Below are positions 9,317 through 18,455 of a DNA stretch of 64,000 bases, in pieces. Numbering within the stretch: the stretch's first letter is position 1; each line of letters opens with the position of its first letter. Location: assembly GCF_003052265.1 (NCBI RefSeq), contig NZ_QANS01000007.1, positions 1 to 64,000 on the forward strand, given 5' to 3'. The notes beneath the pieces are model-generated. The model was not told where the DNA came from. It did not search any database and was given only the letters and a program-made list of their open reading frames with translations. The DNA is from Stenotrophobium rhamnosiphilum (GTDB taxonomy: Bacteria; Pseudomonadota; Gammaproteobacteria; Nevskiales; Nevskiaceae). A program made the translations under genes and the position numbers.

Positions 9317-10651
9317 ATGGCAAAGACTCCAGCAGCAGCGGGCGGTATGGTTCCTGACGTCTCCAAACTTGGAGAGGTCCGCGGCCGTCTGTTCTTCTTG
9401 CTCGCTGCAATCGTTGTCTTCCGTATTGGCAGCTATATCCCGGTTCCGGGTATTGACTCTGCTCAGTTGGCTGCGTTGTTTGATCAGCAGAAGGGCACCA
9501 TCCTGGACATGTTCAACATGTTCTCTGGTGGCGCACTTCACCGCTTCTCACTCTTTGCACTGGGCGTTATGCCCTACATTTCAGCATCGATCATCATTCA
9601 GCTGCTCACCGCAGTTGTGCCGTCGCTGAAAGAACTACGTAAAGAAGGCGAAGCAGGCCGTCGCACGATCACCAAGTACACGCGTTACAGCACGTTAGCA
9701 TTGGCTACGTTCCAGTCAGTTGCAGCTGCTTATGCATTGCAGCAGAGCGGCGTGGCTTACAGCCCGGGCTTCGCATTTATCTTTACTGCCGCTGTGAGCT
9801 TGGTTACTGGCACGATGTTCCTGATGTGGTTGGGTGAGCAGATCACCGAACGCGGCATCGGTAACGGTATGTCGATGATCATCTTCGCCGGTATCGTTGC
9901 AGACATGCCGCGCGCTTTGGCTTCAACCGCGCAGTTGGTCAGCGAAGGTTCGATGAACGGCTTGCAGGTGCTGATCATCTTCGCACTTGCAGTGCTCGTG
10001 ACTTGGGGTGTTGTGTTTGTTGAGCGCGCTCAGCGCCGCATTCCAGTGCACCACGCTCGTCGTCAGCAGGGTCGTAAATTGTTTGCTGCTCAGACTCAGC
10101 ATTTGCCGCTGAAGCTGAACATGGCTGGTGTTATCCCGCCAATCTTTGCTTCAAGCATTATTTTGTTCCCAGCGTCGATGGTTCGTTTCTTCGGCGAAGG
10201 TCAGAGCGGTTTCCTGCAGCAGATTGCTAACGCACTGTCGCCGGGTCAGGTGCTGTACACCGTTCTGTACGCATTCATGATTATTTTCTTCTGCTTCTTC
10301 TACACCGCGTTGGTGTTTGATTCTCGCGAAACCGCTGAGAATCTGAAGAAGTCTGGCGCATTTATCCCGGGCGTTCGTCCAGGTGCAATGACTGCCAAGT
10401 ACATTGATCAAGTATTGACTCGTTTGACGGTTATCGGCGCTCTGTACATCACGGTGGTGTGCTTGGTTCCTGAGTTCCTGACAACGACTTGGAATGTTCC
10501 GTTCTACTTCGGCGGCACCTCGCTGCTGATTACGGTTGTGGTGGTGATGGACTTTATGGCGCAGCTGCAAGCGCACTTGATGTCACACCAGTACGAGGGC
10601 CTGATGAAAAAGGCCAATCTGAAATCGCTGGGCCCGAACGCTGCGAATTAA
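9317..10651 (+). CDS. secY: Preprotein translocase subunit SecY
   Basis: 444 residues, the usual size. It is the ten-helix channel of the Sec translocon in the inner membrane. Seen: the first transmembrane segment ([21 protein letters not shown]), the plug region after it ([20 protein letters not shown]), the signature [16 protein letters not shown], and the cytoplasmic loop residues [19 protein letters not shown]. It sits in the spc operon between rplO and rpmJ, coupling ribosome and translocon synthesis. Confidence 0.98.
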   Translation: MAKTPAAAGGMVPDVSKLGEVRGRLFFLLAAIVVFRIGSYIPVPGIDSAQLAALFDQQKGTILDMFNMFSGGALHRFSLFALGVMPYISASIIIQLLTAVVPSLKELRKEGEAGRRTITKYTRYSTLALATFQSVAAAYALQQSGVAYSPGFAFIFTAAVSLVTGTMFLMWLGEQITERGIGNGMSMIIFAGIVADMPRALASTAQLVSEGSMNGLQVLIIFALAVLVTWGVVFVERAQRRIPVHHARRQQGRKLFAAQTQHLPLKLNMAGVIPPIFASSIILFPASMVRFFGEGQSGFLQQIANALSPGQVLYTVLYAFMIIFFCFFYTALVFDSRETAENLKKSGAFIPGVRPGAMTAKYIDQVLTRLTVIGALYITVVCLVPEFLTTTWNVPFYFGGTSLLITVVVVMDFMAQLQAHLMSHQYEGLMKKANLKSLGPNAAN

Positions 10652-10686
10652 TCGCGGCATAGATATACGAAAGTAGAGGTTTCCCC

Positions 10687-10800
10687 ATGAAAGTCCGCAC
10701 TTCGGTCAAGAAAATCTGCCGGAATTGCAAAGTGATCCGCCGTAGTGGCGTGGTCCGTGTTATTTGCACCGACCTGCGTCACAAGCAGCGTCAGGGTTAA
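10687..10800 (+). CDS. rpmJ: Large ribosomal subunit protein bL36, zinc-binding form
   Basis: 37 residues, [19 protein letters not shown] then a 16-residue C-terminal half ending RHKQRQG. The zinc ligands Cys-x2-Cys, a third Cys and a His are present, so it is the C+ type. It is too short for common ORF cut-offs but has a good upstream AGAGG and lies at the conserved position between secY and rpsM. Confidence 0.95.
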   Translation: MKVRTSVKKICRNCKVIRRSGVVRVICTDLRHKQRQG

Positions 10801-10818
10801 TGCTGGCTGAGCCTTAGC

Positions 10819-10848
10819 TTGTATAGGGCTTGGTAGTTCAGTTAAACT
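10819..10848 (+). promoter_or_regulatory. Candidate alpha-operon promoter upstream of rpsM
   Basis: TTGTAT at 10819-10824 and TAAACT at 10843-10848 are separated by 18 bases and followed by a GC-rich stretch (GCGCGG). This discriminator resembles that upstream of rpsJ. The GC-rich stretch is also part of a small palindrome (GCGCG...CGCGC). The 81-base gap between rpmJ and rpsM is longer than most here, consistent with a separate start for rpsM-rpsK-rpsD-rpoA-rplQ. Confidence 0.35.
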
Positions 10849-10881
10849 GCGCGGCTTCGCGCGAGAATTTGAGGTTTTACC

Positions 10882-11244
10882 ATGGCACGTATCGCGGGCG
10901 TTAACATCCCGGATAAGAAACACACCGTCATTGCACTCCGTGCAATCTACGGCGTTGGCGCTACCCGCGCCAAGAAGATCTGTGCAGGCTCGGGCATTGC
11001 TCCGACGGCGCAAATTCGTACTTTGACTGAAGCGGAGCTGGATAAGCTGCGTGCAGAAGTCGCTAAGTTCATCGTGGAAGGCGATTTGCGTCGCGAAGTT
11101 TCCATGAGCATCAAGCGCCTGATGGATTTGGGCTGCTATCGCGGCACGCGTCATCGCCGTGGTCTCCCAGTGCGCGGTCAGCGCACGCGTACCAACGCAC
11201 GCACCCGCAAGGGCCCGCGCCGCGCCGTTAAGAAGACTGGTTAA
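10882..11244 (+). CDS. rpsM: Small ribosomal subunit protein uS13
   Basis: 120 residues, starting [21 protein letters not shown] and ending in the basic tail [21 protein letters not shown]. The helix-two-turn-helix region and [18 protein letters not shown] motif are present. S13 bridges the 30S head to the 50S subunit. First gene of the alpha operon. Confidence 0.97.
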   Translation: MARIAGVNIPDKKHTVIALRAIYGVGATRAKKICAGSGIAPTAQIRTLTEAELDKLRAEVAKFIVEGDLRREVSMSIKRLMDLGCYRGTRHRRGLPVRGQRTRTNARTRKGPRRAVKKTG

Positions 11245-11250
11245 TAGAAC

Positions 11251-11655
11251 ATGGCAAACGCACCTAGTGCCGCCGCTGCAGCTGCAAAGCGCAAGCGCGT
11301 CAAAAAGAATGTTACCGACGCCGTGGCTCATATCCACGCTTCGTTTAACAACACGATCATTCTGATCACCGACCGTCAGGGCAACACCCTGTCGTGGTCG
11401 ACTGCTGGCGCTGCCGGTTTCAAAGGCTCGCGCAAAAGCACGCCGTTCGCTGCACAGGTTGCTGCTGAAAAAGCTGCTAACGCTGCTGCTGAGCATGGCG
11501 TGAAGAACCTCGAAGTTCGCGTCAAGGGCCCTGGCCCAGGTCGTGAATCAGCTGTTCGTTCGTTGAACGCAGCTGGCTTCAAAGTCATCAACATCACTGA
11601 CGTTACCCCGATCCCGCACAACGGCTGCCGTCCGCCTAAGCGCCGTCGCGTCTAA
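11251..11655 (+). CDS. rpsK: Small ribosomal subunit protein uS11
   Basis: 134 residues with an Ala/Lys-rich N-terminus ([21 protein letters not shown]), then [20 protein letters not shown] and the C-terminal [21 protein letters not shown]11 lies on the 30S platform near the mRNA Shine-Dalgarno pairing site. Six bases separate it from rpsM. Confidence 0.97.
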   Translation: MANAPSAAAAAAKRKRVKKNVTDAVAHIHASFNNTIILITDRQGNTLSWSTAGAAGFKGSRKSTPFAAQVAAEKAANAAAEHGVKNLEVRVKGPGPGRESAVRSLNAAGFKVINITDVTPIPHNGCRPPKRRRV

Positions 11656-11669
11656 GGGAGAGAGAAAAC

Positions 11670-12290
11670 ATGGCACGTTATATTGGCCCCAAGTGCAAAC
11701 TGTCGCGTCGCGTCGGTACCGATCTTCTTCTGAAGAGCCGTGCTCGTTCGCTTGATAGCAAGTGCAAACTCGATACACCTCCTGGTCAGCACGGCGCTCG
11801 TAAGCCGCGTCTGTCGGACTACGCTGGTCAGCTCCGCGAAAAGCAGAAGCTGAAGCAGATGTACGGTGTGCTGGAACGTCAGTTCCACAACTACTACGTG
11901 AAGGCGACCACCCAGAAGGGTGCAACCGGCTTCAACCTGCTCCTGATGCTGGAACAGCGTCTGGACAACGTGATCTATCGCATGGGCTTCGGCCGCACGC
12001 GTTCAGAAGCACGTCAGATGGTCAGCCACGGCGCCATCGAAGTGAACGGCAAGCGCGTCAACATCGCGTCCTACCAGGTTAAGGTTGGTGACGTTGTTTC
12101 GGTTCGCGAAAAATCGCGTAACCAGACCCGTATTGCTGAATCGTTCTCGATCGCCACGCAGGCTGGCATGCCGGATTGGATCGACGTTGATGAAAAGGGC
12201 CTGAAGGGCACTTTCAAAGCGTTGCCGACCCGCGACCAGATTCTGCCGGACATCAACGAAAGCTTGGTAGTCGAGTTGTACTCCAAGTAA
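11670..12290 (+). CDS. rpsD: Small ribosomal subunit protein uS4
   Basis: 206 residues. It starts [19 protein letters not shown], has [18 protein letters not shown], and shows the S4 RNA-binding domain ([20 protein letters not shown]). In E. coli S4 nucleates 30S assembly and represses the alpha operon by binding the rpsM leader. Ends LVVELYSK, the family C-terminus. Confidence 0.98.
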   Translation: MARYIGPKCKLSRRVGTDLLLKSRARSLDSKCKLDTPPGQHGARKPRLSDYAGQLREKQKLKQMYGVLERQFHNYYVKATTQKGATGFNLLLMLEQRLDNVIYRMGFGRTRSEARQMVSHGAIEVNGKRVNIASYQVKVGDVVSVREKSRNQTRIAESFSIATQAGMPDWIDVDEKGLKGTFKALPTRDQILPDINESLVVELYSK

Positions 12291-12333
12291 TTAGCTGGCT
12301 TCGGGTTTTTATACGCTTTAGAGGTAATTGTTC

Positions 12334-13314
12334 ATGCAGAATTTTGTCGCCGATTTGCTGAAGCCCCGTTTGGTAGAAGTAGAAGCTGTTTCCGAGCACC
12401 GCTCACGCGTTGTGTTGGAACCAATGGAGCGCGGCTTTGGCCACACGCTGGGCAACGCTCTGCGCCGTATCCTGCTGTCCTCGATCCCTGGCGCGGCTAT
12501 TACCGAAGTTCAGATCGACGGCGTTGTGCATGAATACAGCGCAATCGAAGGCGTACAGGAAGATGTCATCGACATCCTGCTGAACATCAAGAACATCGCT
12601 ATCCGTATGCACTCGCGTGAAGAAGCTACCCTGCGTTTGGAGAAATCCGGCAAGGGCGTAGTTAAAGCTAGCGACATCAAGCTCGATCACGACGTTGAAA
12701 TTGTTAACCCTGATCTGGTGCTCGCGCATCTGACTGGCGGCAAAATCAACATGACCCTCAAGGTCACCCGTGGCCGTGGTTACGTGCCGGCTGCAAGCCT
12801 GGCTCGTGAAGACGAAAGCCATGCTGTTGGCGCGCTCCGTTTGGACGCTTCTTACAGCCCGGTCCGTCGCGTTAGCTACGCCGTTGAACGCGCTCGCGTT
12901 GAACAGCGCACCGACCTCGACAAACTCGTTCTCGACGTTGACACCAACGGCGGCATCGATTCAGCTGAAGCAGTTCGTTTGGCCGCACGCATTTTGCGCG
13001 ACCAGCTCGCTGTGTTCGTTGATCTGGAAGCTGAAGCCGCAACCACCGTTGCAGCTTCTGGCAAGAAGGAACTGGCTCAAATCCTGTTCCGTCCAATCGA
13101 CGATCTGGAACTCACCGTTCGTTCGGCTAACTGCCTCAAAGCAGAAAACGTTTATTACATCGGCGACCTCGTGCAGCGCACAGAGATGGAACTGATGAAG
13201 ACGCCAAACCTGGGCAAAAAATCGCTCAACGAAATCAAAGAAGCACTCAAGGCGCACGATCTTGAGCTGGGTATGAAGCTAGAAAACTGGTCTTCACCCA
13301 AAGCTGCCGCCTAA
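12334..13314 (+). CDS. rpoA: DNA-directed RNA polymerase subunit alpha
   Basis: 326 residues, standard size. ATG 12334 is preferred over TTG 12328 because it follows AGAGG and gives [12 protein letters not shown]. The N-terminal dimerisation domain contains [17 protein letters not shown]. The C-terminal domain (roughly residues 240-326), which contacts UP elements and activators, contains [20 protein letters not shown] and [14 protein letters not shown]. Confidence 0.98.
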   Translation: MQNFVADLLKPRLVEVEAVSEHRSRVVLEPMERGFGHTLGNALRRILLSSIPGAAITEVQIDGVVHEYSAIEGVQEDVIDILLNIKNIAIRMHSREEATLRLEKSGKGVVKASDIKLDHDVEIVNPDLVLAHLTGGKINMTLKVTRGRGYVPAASLAREDESHAVGALRLDASYSPVRRVSYAVERARVEQRTDLDKLVLDVDTNGGIDSAEAVRLAARILRDQLAVFVDLEAEAATTVAASGKKELAQILFRPIDDLELTVRSANCLKAENVYYIGDLVQRTEMELMKTPNLGKKSLNEIKEALKAHDLELGMKLENWSSPKAAA

Positions 13315-13333
13315 AGACTGAAGGAATAAAATC

Positions 13334-13723
13334 ATGCGTCACGGAATGTCAGGCCGCGCTTTCGGCCGTAGCCCTAGCCACCGCAAAGCCACCATGCAGG
13401 CAGTCACCGTTGCGTTGTTCACGCACGAACTGATCCGCACCACGGTGCCTAAAGCGAAAGAATTGCGTCGTATTGCTGAGCCGCTTATCACGCGCGCTAA
13501 GAACGATACGCTCGCTAACCGCCGCCTCGTTTTCGCACGTCTGCGCGATCGCGATGCAGTGACCAAACTGTTCAACGATATCGGCCCTCGCTTCAACGCA
13601 CGTCCGGGTGGTTACACCCGCATTCTGCGCTGCGGCTTCCGCCCTGGCGACAACGCACCGATGGCATACGTCGAGTTGGTTGATCGTTCTGGCGCGGCTC
13701 CGGCTGATGCTAAAGCTGAGTAA
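13334..13723 (+). CDS. rplQ: Large ribosomal subunit protein bL17
   Basis: 129 residues, with [19 protein letters not shown] and the central [21 protein letters not shown] motif, and [24 protein letters not shown] at the C-terminal end. L17 lies near the tunnel exit. It is the last gene of the alpha operon and is followed by a strong terminator. Confidence 0.97.
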   Translation: MRHGMSGRAFGRSPSHRKATMQAVTVALFTHELIRTTVPKAKELRRIAEPLITRAKNDTLANRRLVFARLRDRDAVTKLFNDIGPRFNARPGGYTRILRCGFRPGDNAPMAYVELVDRSGAAPADAKAE

Positions 13724-13742
13724 TCTCGCTTTATAAGATGTA

Positions 13743-13771
13743 AAAAAAGGGCGCTTCTGGCGCCCTTTTTT
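13743..13771 (+). terminator. Rho-independent terminator after rplQ
   Basis: GGGCGC (13749-13754) pairs with GCGCCC (13760-13765) around TTCTG, flanked by six A on the left and six T on the right that extend the stem. It lies 19 bases after the rplQ stop and closes the ribosomal block. The flanking A and T runs could also serve the convergent gene downstream. Confidence 0.9.
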
Positions 13772-13793
13772 ATTTCCGAAAGATTTGTGTTTG

Positions 13794-13853
13794 GTAGGAG
13801 CGACTCTCTGGCGCGATTGCGTCTACACAATCGCGTCAGAGAAGCGCTCCTAC
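13794..13853. repeat. REP-like palindromic repeat
   Basis: A long imperfect palindrome: GTAGGAGCG at the left end pairs with CGCTCCTAC at the right end, with inner arms around GCGATTGCG/CAATCGCG. The GTAGGAGCG(a/g)C end is typical of repeated extragenic palindromes in pseudomonads and Xanthomonadales. It lies between convergent genes, the usual REP position. The genome copy number cannot be seen in this window. Confidence 0.7.
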
Positions 13854-13861
13854 ATACGGCA

Positions 13862-14818
13862 TCAAGCAGCTTTGAGTTGCTTATCCAGCCAAATGCCAAG
13901 CCCCTGCGCATTGAGCTCCATGTCCGCTTCCAACAACATGCGGCAGCGCAGCTCGGGCAAATCACAATCGCGAGCAGCCAACTCATGCAGTGCCTGCTTC
14001 ATCAGCGTTTCTTTGATCATCAAATGACGATGTGGCGAGCGCGCTAGTTTCTCAGCGATATGCACATATTGGCGGATGCCTTTGCGAAGGCCTTCGGCTA
14101 ATTGCGCGACGTTGTCGACCACGCCGTAGTGCGTGAGATACATGCGCTGTGGCGCGAACGATAAGTAGCGGTCGATCGTTTTATCCCAAGCCTGCGGATC
14201 AAACTGGACGGGTGTCGTTGTAGGGAACAACCACGGGCCATCCGGACCATCAAACTCGCGATACGACAGGCCAAAGGTGTCGCCGGTGAAGAAGCCGCGG
14301 CTCAACGAATCCCAAATGCTGTAGTGATGTCCCGCATGACCTGGCGTGTGAATGAACTCCAACTCGCGACCATTCAGATCGAGTTTGAAACCATCTTCCG
14401 CCACAATCACGCGCGACTCAGGCACCGGCACCATATCGCCATACATTTTCTGCACAGCGGCAGCGCCGTAAACAGCAGTCGCACCTGCGAGTAGCTTGGT
14501 GGGATCAATCATGTGTGGCGCGCCGCGTGGATGCATCACCAGCTTCGCATTCGGCAGTGCTTGCATCAGCGCGCCAGCACCACCCGCGTGATCAAGATGC
14601 ACATGTGTGGGCATCACATAAGCCACTTGATCGCGAGGAATGCTTTTCTTGTCCAGCAGCGCCAGCAGAGAGGGAACGCTGTGCGCGGTGCCGCATTCAA
14701 TAATCGCCGCTATGCCTTCATGGCGAATCAGGTAACAGGCGGCCATGCCTTGGCGTTGCTGCTCGGTGTCGATGCAGGTAATGCCATGCGGCAGGTTTTT
14801 GTAGGCCGGCAGTTTCAT
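13862..14818 (-). CDS. MBL-fold metallohydrolase
   Basis: 318 residues. The metal-binding motif THVHLDHAGG (residues 71-80) gives His72, His74, Asp76 and His77. A further His in TPGHAGHHYS and the C-terminal LTHYG complete a two-metal site as in glyoxalase II-like hydrolases and lactonases. Substrate is unknown. The N-terminus (LPHGITCIDTEQQRQGMAACYLI) has no signal peptide, so it is cytoplasmic. It lies 15 bases downstream of the crotonase gene on the same strand and the two are likely co-transcribed. Confidence 0.85.
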   Translation of the reverse strand: MKLPAYKNLPHGITCIDTEQQRQGMAACYLIRHEGIAAIIECGTAHSVPSLLALLDKKSIPRDQVAYVMPTHVHLDHAGGAGALMQALPNAKLVMHPRGAPHMIDPTKLLAGATAVYGAAAVQKMYGDMVPVPESRVIVAEDGFKLDLNGRELEFIHTPGHAGHHYSIWDSLSRGFFTGDTFGLSYREFDGPDGPWLFPTTTPVQFDPQAWDKTIDRYLSFAPQRMYLTHYGVVDNVAQLAEGLRKGIRQYVHIAEKLARSPHRHLMIKETLMKQALHELAARDCDLPELRCRMLLEADMELNAQGLGIWLDKQLKAA

Positions 14819-14833
14819 CTCAACTCCTAGTGT

Positions 14834-15616
14834 TCAGTCCTTGAACGTTCCGTGGCGGCCCGTGCCGCTAGTGAATCGGGTTGCGCCCTGAACCGTTTCA
14901 CCGGACTGCAGGGTTTGTCGGCCCAGGCCAAATTCATGGCGCAGGGCTGCGTTTTCATCCAGACCCCACTGGTCAAAAGCCGAGCGGCGGTCGTTGCGCA
15001 TACATAATTGGGGGAAGGTCGCGATTTCCAAGGCCAACTTTTCTGCTGAGGCCAATAAAGACCCGGAATCGGTCAGGCGGTTCACCAAGCCGAAGGATAG
15101 CGCCTCAGGCGCAGCCACGGCTCGGCCCGTCAGAATCATATCCATCGCCCGACTCATACCGATAGCGCGCGGTAGACGCACCGTGCCGCCATCAATCAGC
15201 GGCACGCCAAAGCGGCGACAGAACACGCCGAACTGCGCCGTTTCATCCGCTACACGCAGATCGCACCACAAAGCCAATTCCAGTCCGCCCGCGACACAGA
15301 AGCCTGACACCGCCGCAATCACCGGCTTGGACAATTGCATGCGCGACGGCCCCATCGGTCCATCACCTTCAGCGTCGATGCGATTGCCGCGTGCTGGATC
15401 GCCAGAGGCCACGGCCTTGAGATCTGCGCCCGCGCAAAAGTGTTCGCCGGCGCCATGAAGAATGGCGACCTTGAGGCTGTCGTCCGCATCAAAAGTGCGG
15501 AAGGCTTCAGCCAATGCCTCGGCCGTCGGACGATCAACCGCATTGCGTGCTTCGGGACGATTGATCGTCACGAAGAACACCGGGCCAGCCTTGCGAGTGA
15601 GAACGTTGAGAGCCAT
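14834..15616 (-). CDS. Crotonase (enoyl-CoA hydratase/isomerase) family protein
   Basis: 260 residues with the crotonase core. The oxyanion-hole segments are GEHFCAGADLKA and GFCVAGGLELALWCDLRVA. The first catalytic Glu of the hydratase pair seems kept (GGLEL). The position of the second Glu, normally in a QPExxxG motif, reads CRRFGVPLIDGG, so hydratase activity as such is doubtful. It may be an isomerase, hydrolase or other crotonase. It probably forms an operon with the downstream MBL-fold enzyme. Confidence 0.85.
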   Translation of the reverse strand: MALNVLTRKAGPVFFVTINRPEARNAVDRPTAEALAEAFRTFDADDSLKVAILHGAGEHFCAGADLKAVASGDPARGNRIDAEGDGPMGPSRMQLSKPVIAAVSGFCVAGGLELALWCDLRVADETAQFGVFCRRFGVPLIDGGTVRLPRAIGMSRAMDMILTGRAVAAPEALSFGLVNRLTDSGSLLASAEKLALEIATFPQLCMRNDRRSAFDQWGLDENAALRHEFGLGRQTLQSGETVQGATRFTSGTGRHGTFKD

Positions 15617-15681
15617 GAGAGATCAGCCAAGGAGCGTTAAATTCGATGGTAAGCTGCACGCCCACTTTTTGTCTGCACACC

Positions 15682-17028
15682 ATGCAAAACTCGCCCGATC
15701 AGAGCCTGCCAAAACCCGCCGAACTGTCGCCGCAATTAATGCAGGCGCTGGAGTCGGCCAAACGCGCAGGCGCTACCCAAGCTGAAGCCAGCATCTCCAT
15801 CAGCCGCGGCCTTACGGTCGGCGTGCGTAAAGGCGAAGTCGAGAGTGTTGAGTTTCAACACGACCGCGACATGGGCATCACTGTCTATTTCGGTCAGCGC
15901 AAAGGCAACGCCAGCACCGGCGATCTTTCTGCTGACGGCATCGCGCAAGCTGTAGCTGCCGCGTGCGCTATCGCAAAGGTAACGGGCGAAGATCCATGCA
16001 ACGGACTCGCAGATGCTTCCTTGATGGCGACCCTCTTTCCGGATCTGGATCTTGATCACCCATGGGACATCAACGCCGAAAGCGCAGTTGATCTCGCACG
16101 CGAATGTGAAGCTGCAGCGCTAGCGGTCGATGCGCGCATCACGCAGAGCGAAGGCGCGAGCGTCAACACGCATCGCGGCGTTTCGATGATGGCCAACACG
16201 CACGGATTCTTCGGCGGCCGCAGCGGCACACAACACAGCTTGAGCTGTGCGGTGATTGCAACGCAGGCTGAAGAAATGCAGCGCGACTACTGGTACTCCA
16301 ATGCACGTCGCGCGAGCGATCTGATGAGTGCGCAGGAGATTGGGCGCAAAGCTGGCGAGCGTACTGTCGCGCGCCTCGGCGCACGCAAAATTGAAACACA
16401 GCAAGCGCCGGTGTTGTTTGTGCCAGAGCTCGCACGTGGATTGTTTGGACATTTCGCCGGAGCAATTTCTGGCGGCTCGCTGTATCGCAAAGCTACTTTC
16501 TTGCTGGATAAACTGGGCCAGCCAGTATTCTCGCCACTCGTCACGCTCACGCAGCAGCCACTAATTCTGCGTGGCGCAGGCAGCAGCGCTTACGACAACG
16601 AAGGCGTCGCAACGAGCGAACGCGTGCTGGTCGATCAAGGTGTGTTGCAAGGCTGGCTGCTCGGAAGCTACTCCGCACGCAAGCTGGGTTTACAGACCAC
16701 CGGCAACGCCGGAGGCATCTTCAATCTCATTGCGAAAACCGGCGATAAAGATTTCAAGCAACTCGTCAGCGATATGGGCACAGGCCTGATCGTGACGGAG
16801 TTGATGGGGCAGGGCGTCAATGGCGTCACCGGCGATTACTCGCGTGGCGCTGCAGGTTTCTGGGTAGAGAACGGCGAGATCGCATATCCCGTGCAAGAGC
16901 TCACCATCGCAGGAAACCTGCTCGAAATCTTTATGGGCATTCAAGCGATTGGTAACGACATCGATCCCTTCAGCAATACTCGCACGGGTTCAATCCTGAT
17001 TGATCGCATGACCATTGCAGGCAGCTAA
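15682..17028 (+). CDS. pmbA: Metalloprotease PmbA/TldE
   Basis: 448 residues from ATG 15682, matching the 450-residue family; an earlier in-frame ATG at 15646 would add 12 residues. PmbA (TldE) partners with the protease TldD to process small peptides such as microcin B17 and to degrade CcdA antitoxin. Family features include VRKGEVESVEFQHDRDMGITVYFGQRKG (start of the first domain) and the C-terminal SRGAAGFWVENGEIAYPVQE and IGNDID. PmbA lacks the zinc motif itself. tldD is not in this window. Confidence 0.93.
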   Translation: MQNSPDQSLPKPAELSPQLMQALESAKRAGATQAEASISISRGLTVGVRKGEVESVEFQHDRDMGITVYFGQRKGNASTGDLSADGIAQAVAAACAIAKVTGEDPCNGLADASLMATLFPDLDLDHPWDINAESAVDLARECEAAALAVDARITQSEGASVNTHRGVSMMANTHGFFGGRSGTQHSLSCAVIATQAEEMQRDYWYSNARRASDLMSAQEIGRKAGERTVARLGARKIETQQAPVLFVPELARGLFGHFAGAISGGSLYRKATFLLDKLGQPVFSPLVTLTQQPLILRGAGSSAYDNEGVATSERVLVDQGVLQGWLLGSYSARKLGLQTTGNAGGIFNLIAKTGDKDFKQLVSDMGTGLIVTELMGQGVNGVTGDYSRGAAGFWVENGEIAYPVQELTIAGNLLEIFMGIQAIGNDIDPFSNTRTGSILIDRMTIAGS

Positions 17029-17043
17029 AGCGAGCGTTCAAGC

Positions 17044-17859
17044 ATGACGAAAACATTGCCGTTGTTCATCGTTGATGTTTTTGCTGAGCAGAAGTTTGCA
17101 GGCAACCCTGCAGGCGTGTGTCCCTTGAACGAGTGGCTTCCTGACTCTGTCATGCAGTCAATTGCTGCTGAAAATAATCAGCCGGAGACTGCGTTTTTCG
17201 TGCGCGATGAAACTGGCGCGGCGGATTATCTGTTGCGTTGGTTCACGCCGACGCAAGAGATCGAACTCTGCGGTCACGCGACGCTGGCGAGTGGCTACGT
17301 GCTGTTCAATGAACTGGCGCATCAATCAAACACCATTCGTTTTCGCACAATGCGAGCAGGCATTCTTCCCTTAGAGCGACGAGGTGATGCGCTGTGGTTG
17401 GCGTTGCCGACGCGCATGCCAGAGCCTTTAGAAAATGTGCCGAATGCCTTGTTAAAAGGACTGGGCCTGTTGCCAGATGATTTGCAGATCGTCGGCAATA
17501 AATATTTTGCCATCTACGAAAGCGCCGAAGTCATTGCGGAGCTTTCGCCTGATATGCGTGAGTTGCGAAAGCTCACTGAGATGGGCGTGGTGGTGACTGC
17601 GCCTGGGCGTGATGCCGATGAAGATTTTGTTTCGCGATTCTTTGCGCCGGGCATGGGCATCGATGAAGATCCTGCCACGGGTTCGGCGCACTGTTTGTTG
17701 GTGCCTTACTGGGCCAAACGCCTAGGCAAAACGCAGTTCAATGCCATGCAGCTGTCTGCACGTGGCGCGCGCTTTACGTGTGAGCTCGACGGTGAGCGTG
17801 TGTGGATGTCTGGCAAGGTGCAGCCTTATCTCAAGGGCGAGATCACGGTCGCTTTGTAG
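17044..17859 (+). CDS. PhzF family isomerase/epimerase
   Basis: 271 residues. The fold starts LPLFIVDVFAEQKFAGNPAGV. The catalytic Glu equivalent lies in NNQPETAFFV (Glu48), and LCGHATLAS and DPATGSAHC are the two other signatures of the diaminopimelate-epimerase-like PhzF family. The real substrate is unknown; no phenazine genes lie near it. Start codon 15 bases after pmbA suggests co-transcription. Its stop codon lies within a repeat element. Confidence 0.9.
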   Translation: MTKTLPLFIVDVFAEQKFAGNPAGVCPLNEWLPDSVMQSIAAENNQPETAFFVRDETGAADYLLRWFTPTQEIELCGHATLASGYVLFNELAHQSNTIRFRTMRAGILPLERRGDALWLALPTRMPEPLENVPNALLKGLGLLPDDLQIVGNKYFAIYESAEVIAELSPDMRELRKLTEMGVVVTAPGRDADEDFVSRFFAPGMGIDEDPATGSAHCLLVPYWAKRLGKTQFNAMQLSARGARFTCELDGERVWMSGKVQPYLKGEITVAL

Positions 17860-17930
17860 GGTGCGCCGTGCGCACGCGCTCTATTTCGTCGAGATGAATG
17901 TAGGGTGGGTAGAGCGTAGCGAAACCCACC
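17856..17930. repeat. Two short hairpin repeats after phzF-like gene
   Basis: First hairpin GTGCGC-CGT-GCGCAC (17861-17875) preceded by GTAGG; second GTAGGGTGGGT with ACCCACC arms (17904-17910, 17924-17930). Both begin with GTAGGGTG, a start shared with the hairpin at 29491-29515, so they look like one family of intergenic palindromes found in many gammaproteobacteria. The rest of 17931-18185 contains no convincing gene. Confidence 0.6.
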
Positions 17931-17999
17931 GCTGTTTACGCGCTTCGCGAGGCTACTGCCTGTTCTGATTGAGATGGCGTGTTCCGCACTGTGGTGCGG

Positions 18000-18031
18000 G
18001 TTACTTTCTTTGCTGGTGCAAAGAAAGTAAC
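18000..18031. repeat. Perfect 13-bp inverted repeat (GTTACTTTCTTTG type)
   Basis: GTTACTTTCTTTG (18000-18012), loop CTGGTG, CAAAGAAAGTAAC (18019-18031), followed by CAAAGAAAG. This palindrome with its trailing partial repeat is a known dispersed element of Xanthomonadales and related genomes. It occurs once in this window. Role unknown; it could act as a weak bidirectional terminator between the PhzF-like gene and the opposing small membrane gene. Confidence 0.7.
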
Positions 18032-18185
18032 CAAAGAAAGCACCTCAATCCACTTGTGCTGTGATGCGGAATAGGCCTGATACGTTCGCTAGTTGAGTTC
18101 TCGATGATATAAAAAGTGTCGACGTCAGCTTTTGTGCAGCAGATTACTGCGTGCGGCACATTCGCCCCCAAGCTAACGTGAGTGT

Positions 18186-18431
18186 TTATCGTGATTTCGT
18201 TGGGAGATTCAGGAGCCGATTCCGGCGATCCTTAATGAAGACTTCCCACATCGCAAGACCCCAGATAAGCCCACCAGCTGGAGCGACGACGAGCCAAAGA
18301 AAGAAAGCCGCGAGGTCGTGCCCGAAGAAAAAATAAAATCCTAAGGGCATGCCAATACCAAAGACAAAAGCCGAGAAGACTAGAACATGAGTCTTAGACC
18401 GGATAAGGAGAGGCAGCTCGCTTTCGGTCAT
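18186..18431 (-). CDS. Small hypothetical membrane protein
   Basis: 81 residues with two hydrophobic segments, roughly residues 15-35 (VLVFSAFVFGIGMPLGFYFFF) and 39-62 (LAAFFLWLVVAPAGGLIWGLAMWEV), and a basic C-terminal tail. No family recognised. It lies 24 bases downstream of ptsI on the same strand, so it could be read through from the PTS operon. Its function cannot be told. Confidence 0.5.
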   Translation of the reverse strand: MTESELPLLIRSKTHVLVFSAFVFGIGMPLGFYFFFGHDLAAFFLWLVVAPAGGLIWGLAMWEVFIKDRRNRLLNLPTKSR

Positions 18432-18455
18432 TTGTGGTGTCGTATAGAACTTGAG

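Noticed and set aside
13862-13986. Idea that the REP-like palindrome is a second terminator only
   Set aside because: It has no T-run and its ends match a known repeat type, so it is listed as a repeat.
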